A DNA stretch of 21,614 bases from assembly GCA_030549175.1 (NCBI GenBank), contig JAUKUA010000014.1, positions 1 to 21,614 of the forward strand, written 5' to 3'. Source of the DNA: Lasiosphaeris hirsuta (lineage: Eukaryota > Ascomycota > Sordariomycetes > Sordariales > Lasiosphaeriaceae). Below, piece after piece: positions 7,201 to 18,598 of the stretch. The notes below the pieces were generated by a model. The model did not search any database. It saw only the letters and a program-made list of their open reading frames with translations, and was not told where the DNA came from. Position numbers and translations under genes: made by a program. Each line of letters begins with the position of its first letter. Position 1 is the first letter of the stretch.

Positions 7201-8319
7201 TATCACACTGTTAGGCTTACCTAAGGTTAACAGGGTAACTTACTCCTCTAACTTAAGCCCACAGTGATGGCTACATTGTAGCTCAACCTATGGAACACAC
7301 ACACCTAGATTCACACTAATAGGTTTATACGACTTCATGAAGCGGAACTAAAATCTACGAGGGAACTAAGGGATATTTAGGCTAGGCCTCGGGAACTTAA
7401 GTACTACTCATAAGATGATCTGGCCTACCTAGTGGACCTAGCCTACACTTAGTATGTTATCTGACTTTAGAATTGTTATATACGGCCGTATAACCTTAGT
7501 ATTGTAGTCAAGAGTTACATTAGCTGCTAAAAGACCTACCTAATATTTCAACGGTTTTTTAAATGACAAACCTCTTAGCTATTGTAATAGCTTTAGTAAA
7601 AACCTAAATCCTGACATTTCTAGAGTCTAACTTTAGTAGTAACAAATATCAGTAGTTAAACCTCTATAAGTCATAAAGAGAAACGTTATCATTTGACGAA
7701 AGTACTAAGAACGTAAAGGAACCTTCGTAGTCAAGAATATCATGTTATTGGAGTAAGTATTAATATCGGCTGTAGACTATTCGGCTATAGACTATTAAGA
7801 AGAAGGTTAATAGTACTTAACTTAAACCTTAATTTATAAGATGTAAGAGATAAGTGACTAAGGTTCTATACTGGTAGGTAACTAAGGAATGATCTTTATA
7901 TATCTAGCCTTTATAAGAGACGAAGGTTCTATAATCGATCCTCAAGAGGAAGAAGCTCTCTAGTTCTTTTTAAAATAGCTTAGAAAGCTTATTACTTAAA
8001 CTTTAGTAAAGTTAAGAGGTATATAACTTTATAACCCTATTTACTTCTTATTAACTTATAATTATAAAATATCGTCAATTATCTTTTTTATTATCGTCTT
8101 ATCTCCTTAAATCTACCTTCTTTCTTATAACTATTAAGACTTTAAGTTATGAAGATTATCTTTCTTACTTTATAAAAGCGCTAATTTAAACTAATATTAT
8201 TACTAGCTTAGAGTAGATGGTTAAGTTAATTTAGATCGTAGTTTTATAGTTCGGTTATACTAAAGCTAATATAACTTGTGATTATTATATCTTAGTCTTA
8301 GTAACTACCCTATGTTATA
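7201..8319 (+). mobile_element. LTR, family B, heavily RIP-altered
   Basis: It begins TATCACACTGTTAGGCTTAC, the counterpart of TGTCACACTGGTAAGCTCAC in the solo LTR A, and ends in CCCTATGTTATA, the counterpart of CCTGTGTTACA at 693. Most differences are C-to-T or G-to-A. No internal region is recognisable on either side and flanking bases show no clear target duplication (GTTTA versus AATAA), so it is a solo or fragmentary LTR with decayed ends. Confidence 0.8.
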
Positions 8320-8442
8320 AATAATCTTTTTACTTTAAAAATACTTACTTTAATAATGACTAAGATAATATCTTTACTCTTCTCTAACTTAAACGTTATA
8401 ATAATTTAGGAAAGAGAGCTTAACGTAACTACAGAAACGAAA
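8320..8442. other. Short AT-rich spacer between two LTRs
   Basis: AT-rich sequence between the end of the LTR B and the target duplication of the solo LTR A. It looks like more of the surrounding decayed array. No gene. Confidence 0.5.
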
Positions 8443-9776
8443 CTTATTGTCACACTGGTAAGCTCACCTAGGTCAACAGGGTCACTGACCCCTTGACCGA
8501 GCCCTACACCAGTGGCACGAACTACATACATACACATACCCATTGACCCACAAACATCTATCATAGATTACGTGGATAAGGAAACTATCACAGAGGATGG
8601 CCACAACGTGGCTCAACCTCGGAACATGATCCCACGTGTGGCTAATAGCCTATTCAGCCCACACACAGGTCAGCGGATCCCCCGAAGCACCTACGGGTTA
8701 CGATAGAATACCCAGAACCACTCACAAGCCAGAGTAGCCATACAATAGATCTCACCCGTGCTAAGTAACGTTATCAGACTTTAGATTTGTCATAAACAAG
8801 CTACTTAACCTTAGTATCGTGGTCAGAGCCTACACAACCAGCCCAGACCCTGTAGCTAGCCTTTTAAATCATAGACCTCACTACTATCGCTGGCATTCCT
8901 TTGGAAGACCTAGAACCCGCCGTTCTCCGGAGTCTAGCTTCAGTGGTGACAAGTAGTCGTGACCCCCGTGTGTAAGTCACGAAGGGAACCGTTGCTATGA
9001 CAGCCGATATAGGATCGACCTAACAGTGCTATAGCCAACGTAAGTACTAAGGACGTGAAGGAACACCTATAGCAATAGATACCACGTTACTAAAGCTATA
9101 TGGATAAGTACTAATACCGGCCGTGGACCGACGTGTAATAGGCCGGCTTCACTTAGCTTGTAGCCGTTGATTTGTAGGGCGTGAGAGACGGGCGGCTAGA
9201 AAGGAGATTCAGGACCGACGGACAGCTAGGAAGATCTTTTAGGTATTTTAATATCTTTATATCCTATACATAACCTTCCATAAGTAGAACAGGTACGCTA
9301 CGACGGATCCTTAAGAGGAAGAAGCTCCCTAGTTCTCTTTGGACAAAACCTAGAAAGATTATCAGCCGAACTTCAGTGAAGCTGAGGGGTAATATAACCT
9401 TATAAACCCTTCTGTTTCTCCTGACTTGTAACTACGAAGCATTGTATCTTATCTTCTGTTAGATCATTCCATCTCCCTAAACCTCCTTCTCCCTGGCTCT
9501 CCACCACTTTACATTACGACAGTTAACTCCCTCACCGTTCTGTTCTAAACCTCTGAATCAGACCTTGAGCTTATTAGCCTTACGACGATTAAGTCCCTAA
9601 GTTCGTCGTGTGAAAGCTCTGAACTAGACCAACAGTAATTGTCGGGGTGGTTCGTTAAACGGTTAAGTCGAGAGTTAGGAAAAGGTTAAAGCTCTGTAGT
9701 CTAATCCCTCATTTAATATCTCACCTTGTGGTTATCACACCCCAGACCTTCGTGGGCTAGCCTGTGTCACACTTAT
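8443..9776 (+). mobile_element. Solo LTR, family A, with perfect 5-bp target duplication
   Basis: The LTR itself is 8448-9771 (1,324 bp), starting TGTCACACTGG and ending CCTGTGTCACA. It is bracketed by CTTAT at 8443-8447 and again at 9772-9776. A 5-bp duplication is typical of Ty3/gypsy integrases. There is no internal region, so the element was reduced to one LTR by recombination between its two LTRs. It has the highest GC and the fewest RIP-like changes of the full-length family A and B copies here, which marks it as comparatively young or less exposed. A 64-codon open frame at 8512-8706 lies inside it and is not supported as a gene. Confidence 0.92.
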
Positions 9777-10322
9777 AATTTATGGATTTTTTAAGATAAC
9801 TGTTATAATTATTAAGAAATATCAATTACTTTCTTAAACCTCTCAAATTATCTCTAATATACCTAGATAACTTACAGAAGCTTACTAGTTAATAGTAAAT
9901 ATATGTTAAGAACTTCGTTTTTATATAATTAACGTCTAAAACAATAAAAGCTAGTTTAATATCTTAGTTAATAACTTACTACTTTGGATTATACATATAT
10001 GAAAGAACATAGCGAAGGGCTTTGAGATTATTACCATGTACATTATAACCTCTCGCATTCATACGAAGGTAAGGCTTATGAAATTCGTTACAACTTGTAA
10101 CCTTGTAGAACGATTTAATACCATACAATTTGTAACAAGAATAACTAACGGATATTACGATTTTAAAAATTGAGATAATGTTAGTAGAGTCGTGATAACA
10201 AGCGGTAAAGAGACGAGGTTTCTTAGTAACACAATTGTTAAGTATGATACAAAAGGAAGAAGGAAAAGGTTTATCCCGTAGTCCTTTATAAGAAAAGAAC
10301 CGAGGAAAAGGAAGGAGGTACG
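9777..10322. other. AT-rich stretch, possible remnant ahead of LTR C
   Basis: The first 150 bases resemble the surrounding array (AAGAAATATCAATTAC). The rest is unassigned and has no open frame of note. It contains a 15-bp palindrome (GTTACAACTTGTAAC, near 10088) and ends in a purine-rich tract (GGAAAAGGAAGGAGGTA) directly before the LTR C start. That could be a polypurine tract with the tail of a decayed internal region. Confidence 0.35.
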
Positions 10323-10753
10323 TATCACATCCTATTTCATACTAAGAAGTCATATGATATGGAGCGTGAGATTAGATGGCGAAGTAACTAATTAACAATG
10401 TAGGTAGAGAAGAATACTCTTACTCTCCTTACACTTTGCTACAAAGTAACAGAATAAGTAGGTCAAAGGATATAATCTACTTAGTACGACTACCTTCTAA
10501 ATAGATACAAATTGCTAACGTATAGACACCTTAGAACGTGAGGATTCGTATTCCTACGTAAATAATTATATTTTATTATATCCCAAGGTACTACTTCACA
10601 ACTCTGTTAATAATAATCTGTTTGACAGAATGTGACACACGTCTAAGAACTTTACCTTCAAATTAATCAATCCCTTCATCCACTTAGGCGTTCTACCTTA
10701 CGATCTATTATTCAACACTGAGTAATCTATTACTCAGTGCACAGGTTGTAACA
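10323..10753 (+). mobile_element. LTR, family C, copy 1 (RIP-altered)
   Basis: It starts TATCACATCCTATTTC and ends ACAGGTTGTAACA, matching the copy at 11795-12268 along its length, including CAATCTGTTTGACAGA-like and AGGCGTTCT blocks. It is shorter than copy 2 through internal deletions. Flanks show no clear target duplication. Near its 3' end is an 11-bp-arm hairpin (CACTGAGTAAT, CT, ATTACTCAGTG). Confidence 0.8.
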
Positions 10754-12625
10754 GAAATATCAATTATAGACACAGGGCTTTGTAATCTAGTCTACCATAA
10801 CTCTCCCATCCTCCTTTACGTTAGATAAACCTTGGGAAATCCAAAGTGTAGGCGGCTCCGTGAGCGTGTAACTTTACCTAAGAAATAGGTTACCTTCCTC
10901 TAATCTATCTTTTCATATCTCAATATGAGCTTAAGAAATCTTAACTATAGGTAGCTCTGTAAGCATGAAATCTTACTTAACTATCATCTTCCTTTATACT
11001 CAACGACCTTAAAGAAATCTTAACTATGGATAGCTCTATGAGTGTATACTCTTACCTAAGAAATATCTCATTCTCCTTTTGCATTTAACGACCTTAAGAA
11101 ATCTCAACTGTAGGCACTCTATGGGGGCTGTCAAGGCTTTAAAATCTAACTAAGAACTATTATCTTCCCTCATCTGCCTTTTAAATATTAATACGGCCTC
11201 AAATGTTAACTGTGGAGCTCTGTGAGCTTGCAATCTATCCTAAGAACCATTTTGATACTACCTCAAATCTTAACTCTTGGCGTTGTAATCTCTCAATATG
11301 AGCTTAAAGAAATCTCAACTGTGAGGCTTTGTAAACGTCTCTATGGGCTGATGGTTTGTTTATCTAACACTCCTCCTTCATACGTTAGATATATCCTTGA
11401 CAAATGTTAACTAGGTAGCTTTATAAGTATATAATCTTACATAAGAAACATCTTGATACGGTCTTAAATCTTAACTCTGAACGTTATAATCTACTTACCC
11501 AACTCTCTTATCCTTCTTTAATACTTGATAGGTAAGAAATATTAATTCTAGATATTATATTTAACCTAAGAACCATCTAGATACAACCTTAAAGAAATGT
11601 CAATTTTAGACGGCTCTATAAGTGATATAATCTTTTTACCTAACTCTCCTTACGTTAGATATACCTTAAGAACTACTGGAGACTTTATAATCTTGCCTGG
11701 AATTATCATCTACCTCTCATCTACCTTTGCATCTTAATATAACCTTAAATTTTAACTATTAGCGGCTTTATACGTTGTAATCTTACTAAGAAATTGTCAC
11801 ATCCCACTTCGTGACAAGGAGTCATGTGACATAGAACACATAATTGGACGGCGGAACAGCCAATCGTACGACGACGCTCTCGTGCTCTCTCCACTCTGTC
11901 ACGGAGCGACAGAGCAAACAGATAAGGACGCTCCTAGTTCCCCAGCACTCCCACACAGGGCAGCAGAGTAGGCAGATCAAAGAATACAATCTACTTGATA
12001 TGACTACCCACTAGATAGGTATAAGTAGCCAACGTATTAGACACCTTGGAGCGTGAGGATTCTTGTTCCTCACGCAAGCAATTACATTCTGCTGTATCCC
12101 AAAGTTTACTCTATAACTCTGGCGATAGCAATCTGTTTGACAGAGTGTGAACCCCGTCTAAGAACCTTACCTTCCAATTAATCAATCCTCCCGTTCTATT
12201 AGGCGTTCTGCCTAGCGATCTGTCATTCAACACTGAGTAGCCCTCTACTCAGTACACAGGTTGTAATAGAAATATCATCCTCTTTTATACTTAACGACTT
12301 TAAGAAATCAAACTATAAGTATCTCTATGGCTAAAATCTATTTCTTAACTTTCCTCTATACTAAATATAACCTCAAAGAATCTTAACTATATGTAGTTAA
12401 TAAGCTTTAATCTATTTACCCTCTACTATTCGGCTTATCTACGTTTTCCACCTTTACCTCGACAACCTTAAATATTAACTATAGGTTATAATCTTAAGAA
12501 ATATCAACTCTAGTTATTATAATCTTACTTAAGAATTATCCCGTATGACCTTAAAGAAATTTCGAGATAGCTCCATACACGATGTAATTTATTTACCTAA
12601 CTCTCTTCTTTTATAAAAGATATAA
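10754..12625. repeat. Degenerate tandem array, units of roughly 85-110 bp
   Basis: Recurring blocks in the same order and orientation: (GA)CCTTAAAGAAATCTTAACT, then TAGGTAGCTCTGTGAG or similar, then TATAATCTTACCTAAGAA, then a pyrimidine-rich ATCATCTTCCT segment. I see more than ten units of varying length, well separated in sequence. The array is interrupted by the solo LTR C (11795-12268) and its right end by the Fot1-like element. No coding signal. It may be a satellite, or an old tandemly repeated element, now eroded by RIP-type change. Confidence 0.75.
11790..12273 (+). mobile_element. Solo LTR, family C, copy 2, with perfect 5-bp target duplication
   Basis: The LTR is 11795-12268, starting TGTCACATCCCACTTCG and ending CAGGTTGTAATA (TG...CA form before mutation). 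It is flanked by GAAAT at 11790-11794 and 12269-12273. The insertion splits a unit of the tandem array. It contains a 9-bp-arm hairpin near its middle (GCGTGAGGA ... TCCTCACGC) and another near the 3' end (ACTGAGTAG ... CTACTCAGT) that matches the one in copy 1. It has fewer RIP-like changes than copy 1. Confidence 0.88.
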
Positions 12626-12628
12626 CGT

Positions 12629-13589
12629 ACGTGATAAGCGAGTGATACAGATAAGCGAGTGACACACTTTCTACCACCTCAATATAACCAACGTCAATTA
12701 CACAACCATAATACTAGGAAACAACAATAACTAAATCAGAAACAGATGAATCAGACGACTCTACAGCCTCCTTACATGTACGTACATTATAGCCAGGCCT
12801 TCCGTACACGCTACAGCACCGAATCTTCGTACGAGACCCCCCTGAACCACTACCATTTTGCCGTGTTTCCTAAATTACCTACTCACCCATAGCCTTCTGA
12901 TCCAGTAGATCCTATACCTCTTGTACAGTAAGTAACCCTCTAAGCCGTACACGTGTTTTTTTAGCTCTCCGTCACTTACTAAGCCCCTTATTAGCCTTTC
13001 GAAGTACTGAGACCTCTATACGTAGAAAAGCCACTTCGTATATCACAGCCATCGTACCTTTAGCTAATTGGTCCATAGTAGTTAACATTAGGGTTAGAGA
13101 GCTACCTTGATAGTTAGAAATTTAAGTTTTGATAAATGCTGACTATGAGTTAGCCTCTCGAGGGTTATATAATGTTTAGGAGATCTAATATAATACTGTA
13201 GTTAGGCTTGAGGCTAGGGGTGTTAGAGTCCGGATACGCACATCCAACGTAGATATTACCCTCTCTGGGTCGTATGGTATAAGACCGGCTCTAGTAAAAC
13301 CTTTCTAGATATTCTTTTCTATGATCGAAGTAAAAAATACTTCTTTAAACTTACAAAGAAACTTTAACTTACTGATATGTATAATGTTTATCCGTATCAA
13401 CTACTTAATTTAGTAGCTATACACTTTCTTTAACGGCCTAAAACAACTAACATCTAATGGCTAAAGTAGATGTGAAGAGTACGGAGGTATATAGAGTATG
13501 ATGATATTATACTCCTGGCAGTAGGTCTCGAATTCTTCGGAGTGGTAGCTATCGTAGCCGTCGAGAATCAACAGTCGGTATATACCTTT
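12629..13589 (-). mobile_element. Fot1/pogo (Tc1-mariner superfamily) transposon, 3' half
   Basis: The minus-strand coding remnant at 13589-12714 is followed by a terminal region at 12629-12670. That region holds two direct copies of GATAAGCGAGTGA with a variable ACA, which I take as the terminal/subterminal repeat next to a TA dinucleotide at 12628-12629. The 5' half is missing because the chromovirus inserted at 13590; if retained it lies beyond the window. The element sits in the right end of the tandem array. Confidence 0.75.
12714..13589 (-). pseudogene. Fot1-like DDE transposase, C-terminal half, RIP-inactivated
   Basis: DDE transposases of this group cut and rejoin the transposon ends at TA sites. 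Visible in one frame on the minus strand: RLLILDGYDSYHSEEFETYC (second catalytic Asp), then IIILYIPPYSSHLL*PLDV (third Asp in PLD; the stop sits where the family has Gln), then GLIPYDPERVISTLDVRIRT. The end is the usual C-terminus RVRLRGLLTVQEV*DLLDQK and RCCSVYGRPGYNVRTCK, with TAG at 12714-12716. About ten in-frame TAA/TAG codons, several at expected CAA/CAG or TGG sites, are what RIP produces. The N-terminal DNA-binding domain and the first Asp are absent, cut off by the LTR at 13590. Confidence 0.9.
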
Positions 13590-14901
13590 TGTGACACAAG
13601 CCAGCCCTAGGAGGTCTGGGGTGTGACAACTACAAGGTGAGATATCAAATGAAGAGTCAGACTGTAGAGCTTTAACCTTTTCTTAACTCTCGACTTAACC
13701 GTTCAGCGAACCATCCCGACAATTGCTATTGGTCTAGTTCAGAGCTTTCACACGATGAACTCAGGGACTTGATCTTCGCAAGGCTAATAAGCACAAGGTC
13801 TGATTTAGAGGTTTAGAACAGAACGGTGAGGGAGTTAACTGTCGTAATGTAAAGTGGTAGAGAGCCAGGGAGAAGGAGGTTCAGGGAGATGGAATGATCT
13901 AACAGAAGATAAGACATAATGCTTCGTAGTTATAAGTCAGGAGAAACAGAAGGGTTCACAAGGTTATATTACCCCTCAGCTTCACCGAAGTTCAACTGAT
14001 AATCTTTCTAGGTTTGTCCAAAGAGAACTAGGGAGCTTCTTCCTCTTGAGGATCCATCGTAGTATACCTGTCCTACTTATGGAAGGCTATATATAAGATA
14101 TAAAGATACCAAAATACCTGAAGGATCTTCCTAGCCGCCTGTCGGTCCCGAATCTCCTTTCTAGCCGCCCGTCTCTCGCGCCTTACAAATCCGTGGCTAC
14201 ATACTAAGTAAAGCCGGCCTATTACACATTGGTCCATGGCCAGTATTAGTACTTATCCATATAGCTTTAGCGGCATAGTATCTATTGCTATAGGTGTTCC
14301 TTTATGTCCTTGGTACTTACGTTAGCTATAATGCTATTAGGTCGATCCTATGTCGGCTGTCATAGTAACGGTTCCCTTCGTGACTTATACGTAGGGGTCG
14401 CGGCTACCTGTTACTACTAAAGCTAGACTCCGGAGAACGTCGGGTTCTAGGTCTTCTAAAGGAATGTTAACGATAGTAAGGAGGTTTATAATTTAAAAGA
14501 CTAGCTGTAGGGTCTAGGTTGACTGTGTAGGCTCTGACCACGATGTTAAGGTTAAATGGCTTGTCTATGACAAATCTAAAGTCTAATGACGTTATCTAAC
14601 GTAGGTAAGATCTGTTATACGGCTACTCTAACTCGTGAGTAGTTTTGGTCATTCCGTCGTAACCCGTAGGTACTTATGAGAATCCGCTGACCTACGTGCC
14701 AGCTGAGTAGGTTACAAGCTACGTGTAGGATCATGTCCTAAGGTTAAGCTATGTTATAGCCTTTCTCTGTGATAGTTCCCTTATCTACGTAATCGTGGGT
14801 TAATAGATATATACTTTTTGTATATAGTTCGTGCCGTTAGTATAGGGCTCGGTCAAGGAGGTCAGTGACCCTGTTAACCTAAGTGAGCTTACTAGTATAA
14901 T
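13590..14901 (-). repeat. 3' LTR of the chromovirus
   Basis: 1,312 bp. On the minus strand it starts TATTATACTAGTAAGC (decayed TGTCACACTGGTAAGC) and ends GGCTTGTGTCACA at 13590. The half nearest 13590 is well preserved and close to the solo LTR A. The half nearest the internal region is more AT-rich. Confidence 0.9.
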
Positions 14902-14917
14902 ACCATCCCCCCTCCTA
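14902..14917 (-). other. Polypurine tract
   Basis: On the minus strand a purine run (AGGAGGGGGGATGG) abuts the start of the 3' LTR. That is the position and composition expected of the primer for plus-strand DNA synthesis. Confidence 0.75.
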
Positions 14918-17900
14918 GAAGGACTTATCTCAAGTCCTAGGGTTAAGAACCCTAGGGTCTTTTAGCTTATATAGGTACTTAATGTAGAAGTCCCAAAGTT
15001 TCTAGATGTTAAAGAAGTGTTTATATGGTTCCTAGGTCTAATCCTTCTCTTCGGGGTATCTATCCCATTTAACGAGATATTTTACTATCCTTTTCTTAGT
15101 ATAGGAATTTATAATTTCTTCTACTACGAATTTCTCAAAGTAAACATCTCCTACTTGCTCCAAGACCTAAATAAGGTCAGGGATCGGCTAAGAGCCGGTT
15201 CGGAAAGGTTTAATAAGAGAGACATAGAAGGTAGGATAAATTTTCTAACGCTTCGGAAGTTCGAGTTTCATAACTATGGGAGATATTATCTTAGAGATTT
15301 TAAATAGGCTGAGTAACTTTCTGTCTAGCTTTTTGGAAGGTCTCTTAGTCTTAATATTCCGTACGTTAAGTATTACTAGTTACTTTTTCTCAAAGGAAGA
15401 TATTTCCGTTTACTTCCGATCTATATACTTTTTTATCTGTTCCTAAGATTTCTTAAGGGTTTCGTAGAGGTTCTCATAAACCGTGGTCATCTAATGTATT
15501 ATAATTTTATTATACGGGTTACGTGTAGATTTATTAGGTAGGTTATTCGTGGCCGGATGATATCCGTAGTTAACGTAGAAAGGAGAGCTACTAATAGAAG
15601 TCGACCTAGTGTTATTTTATGTAAATTCGGCTGTAGGTAATAAAGTGTCCCAGTTATTTATCTCATAGTTAACGAAGGCTCTGAGGTAAGCCTTGATATA
15701 CTAATTAAGACGTTTAGTCTAACTATCTATTTCGGGGTAGAACGAGATTAATATCTTTAGCTTAACTCCGACGTATTTAAGAAAGTCGTACCAAAGGCCT
15801 ATGTTAAATCGTAAGTCCCGATCAGAGATGATATCAAAGGGTATACCGTGGTATTTCTAGCATTTGTAGGTAAAGAGAGAGATTAAGTTTTTTATCTTCT
15901 TAGTGTTATCCTTTAAAGGTATAAAATGTACTATCTTAGTAAAGGTATCGATAATGACTTAGATAAAATTATATCTATTAGAGAGAGAAAGGTCTATTAT
16001 GAAGTCTATTAAAATAAGCCTCTACGGGAAATATTCTAGCTCGATAAGATAAAATAGTCCGAAAGGAAGGTAACGTCTTAGCTTGTTACTTTGACACTTA
16101 TGATAAGAGTATATAAAGTCAGTGACGTCTTTCTTGAGATTCTGCTAGAACATGTACCGTCTGATAAGTTTAACGGTCTTATTTATACCTATGTGGCCTA
16201 CTACTTTAATGTCGTGTTTAGAACGGATGATCTAGATCTTAAGTTCCTTGTTGTTAGAGATCTAGATACGATTCTTTATAAATAAGATTCCGTCTTCGTT
16301 AGTTATGTCTTTTCTAAGGGAAACCAAGGCCTTTTAATAAGTCTCGTCTATAAAGGTAGTAACTTTAATTTACTCGAAGAATTCTTCGTTCCATTTTAGT
16401 GTTGAAATGTTATAAAGACGTACTTTTAAAAACATAAATATAAGAACTTTAGAATGTAAGAAATGTTCTTTGTTTAAAACAGAGGTTATTAGTTAGTTTT
16501 TATCCCCCCCTTCCAGAAGGTACTTTTCGTGCTGTAAGAGAGTATTTGCCTTAGCATTTTGTGTACCGGGACGGAAATTAATGACGAAATCGAAGGTAGT
16601 AAGCTACTAAGCCTATCGGGCTTAGTAGCAGTTAAGGACCTTGGTAGTCTAGAAGTATTCTAGATTATAATAGTCTAAGAAGACCTCGATATGATATTTA
16701 ACTCTTTTAAAGTAATATCTCTAACGTTAGAAGTAATTAACTATCGCTAAGAGTTCCTTATCGTAGATCTCGTAGTTAATTTCTATAGGAATTAGCTTCC
16801 TTAAGTAGAATATTATAGGATATATCTTGTCGTTATCTTACTTCTATGATATTATTTCTTCTAACGTATAGTCTGACGTGTTAAGTTCGATAATAGGTAG
16901 TTTATTAAGGTTAAAATAGACTAGAATAGAAGCTTCGGTAAATGCTTTCTTTAACGCTTTAAATGCCGTGTTCATTTAGTTGTTCTATGTCTAGGTCTTT
17001 TAGGTAAGGTTTGTAAAATCAATAAGTAACTTAGTAATATGTAAATAGCCTTTGATATAGTACCTATAAAAGTTTACAAATCTATTAAATTACTAAACTT
17101 CTTTTACCGATTTTAGCTATTCTTATGAAAGGATATATTCTATCTTATCCTTCGATATTATGATACCTTTAATATTGATAATATAGCCTAGGTATTCCAA
17201 TTCCTTAGTATCTTATATGTATTTAATAAGATTAATAGTTAGATTATATTTCTAAAGTCACTTAAGGACTTTAATAACAATTTTGTCATGTTCCATTTTA
17301 GAACTTGTATAGATAAGAAAGTCGTCAATGTAAGACAGGAGGCCTTAATCAATAAGGTCTCGAAAGATATGATTTATCATATCTTAAAAGGCCATAGAAA
17401 TATTAGTAAGGCCGAAAGACATTACGTTAAACTTAAAAAGACCGTAACAAGTTCGAAATGTTATTTTCTACTTATAATCTTTTTTTATCCGAATCAAATT
17501 AAAGCCTAATTTCAGATCTATCTTTATAAAGATAACAAATCTAGTGAGGGCGTCTTAGAGTTTAGTAATTAGAGGTAGTAGGTAACGGTTCTTAATAGTT
17601 CATTCGTTAATCTTTCGGTAGTCAACTACTAGGTAGAGATTCTCCGGATCTCTTATAGCCGCCTTTTCTAATGATACTTCCTTATTTATAAAGAAAATAA
17701 GTAAAGAATATAATGATTTTGATTCCCGTATCTTACCTTTTCTAAGTATTTAGTTTAGTTATTTATAAAGGATTTTCTTTTCTAAGGGTGATATAGGATA
17801 GAAAGGTCCTTATAGAAGTTTCTTGTCTCTAATGATATTAATCACATAGTTCCAAGGCTGGTGATTTAATAACTGTTAAGCCGCTTTAAGAGATATTAAA

Positions 17901-18598
17901 GAAGTAAAGATTTTAAATCTTTCGGAGATATTTAAAATGTAGGAAGTCGTAACGTTTACGATAGAGCTTTTACTTCCTAAGATCATAAAGGAAATATAGT
18001 TTTGTCAATAGTAGTCGGAACTGAAAGCTACTTTCGTTATGTTAAGATCCCATAGGTAATCTGGCTAATACTATTATAACTACTAGTATAGAAGAAGGAT
18101 GTCATATTCTATGTCAAGGGGAGAGATTTCGAACGTGATATAAGAGAAGTATTTTACTTAGTACTATAAAACAATTTCCTTAGTATACTCCTTATCTGAT
18201 TTAAGGTTGATAGTTCTATTAAAGGCTTCTAAGGGTTTTAGGATCGTTTTACATTTGTAAGAGATGTTTTATTTTTTAACAAGGTTTTTACTTATGACCG
18301 GGCTAGAGGTACTAGGATCTAAGAGTACTTAGACAGGGATTTCCTCAGCTCCATAGTAGACGATAGTCATAGGGACGATCTTATAAGTACCATAATATAG
18401 TTCATAGTTTCGTTTAACCTTCTTACGAGAGGGTTTCTCTATGTTATAGTTGGTACGTTTTTTAGTAAAGGTACGGCGGGTCGAGGTATGATTCCCGATG
18501 CCGCGAGTTTCGGGATACCTATTAAAAATCCGATATATCTTCGCTATCGGATAGTTTAATAATATGAGGAAAGAGTTTGGAGGGTCTTTTTCTGTCAT
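14918..18598 (-). pseudogene. pol: Chromovirus pol (protease-RT-RNase H-integrase-chromodomain), many stops
   Basis: Minus-strand landmarks, N- to C-terminal. Protease-like VYYGAEEIPV*VLLDPSTSS (about 18370-18300), where DPST probably decayed from D-(S/P)-G-A by G-to-A changes. Reverse transcriptase with YIDDFLIYTSSKMEHDK (YIDD codons at 17332-17321), ELEYLGYIIN and FVNFYRYYIKGY. RNase H start KAFTEASILVYF, then PIIELNTSDYTLEE (about 16950-16850). Integrase core with LIDFIIDLS, VIIDTFTKIVHF (about 15960-15935), HGIPFDIISDRDLRF (SDRD at 15826-15815) and an eroded SQTKR. C-terminal chromodomain EKFVVEEIINSYTKK, YLVKWDRYPEEKD*T*EPY (about 15140-15010), which can target integration to marked chromatin. 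Dozens of in-frame stops make it non-functional. The open frame at 18598-18329 is a surviving piece just upstream of the protease. Confidence 0.9.

Noticed and set aside
8512..8706. 64-codon open frame inside the solo LTR A
   Set aside because: It lies wholly in an LTR, has no recognisable domain, and other copies of the LTR break it.
10754..12625. CRISPR-like array
   Set aside because: Units are long, degenerate and contiguous, without short exact repeats separated by unique spacers, and the organism is a fungus.
15017..17509. Plus-strand open frames in the chromovirus
   Set aside because: They are antisense to chromodomain, integrase and reverse transcriptase sequence that reads clearly on the minus strand.
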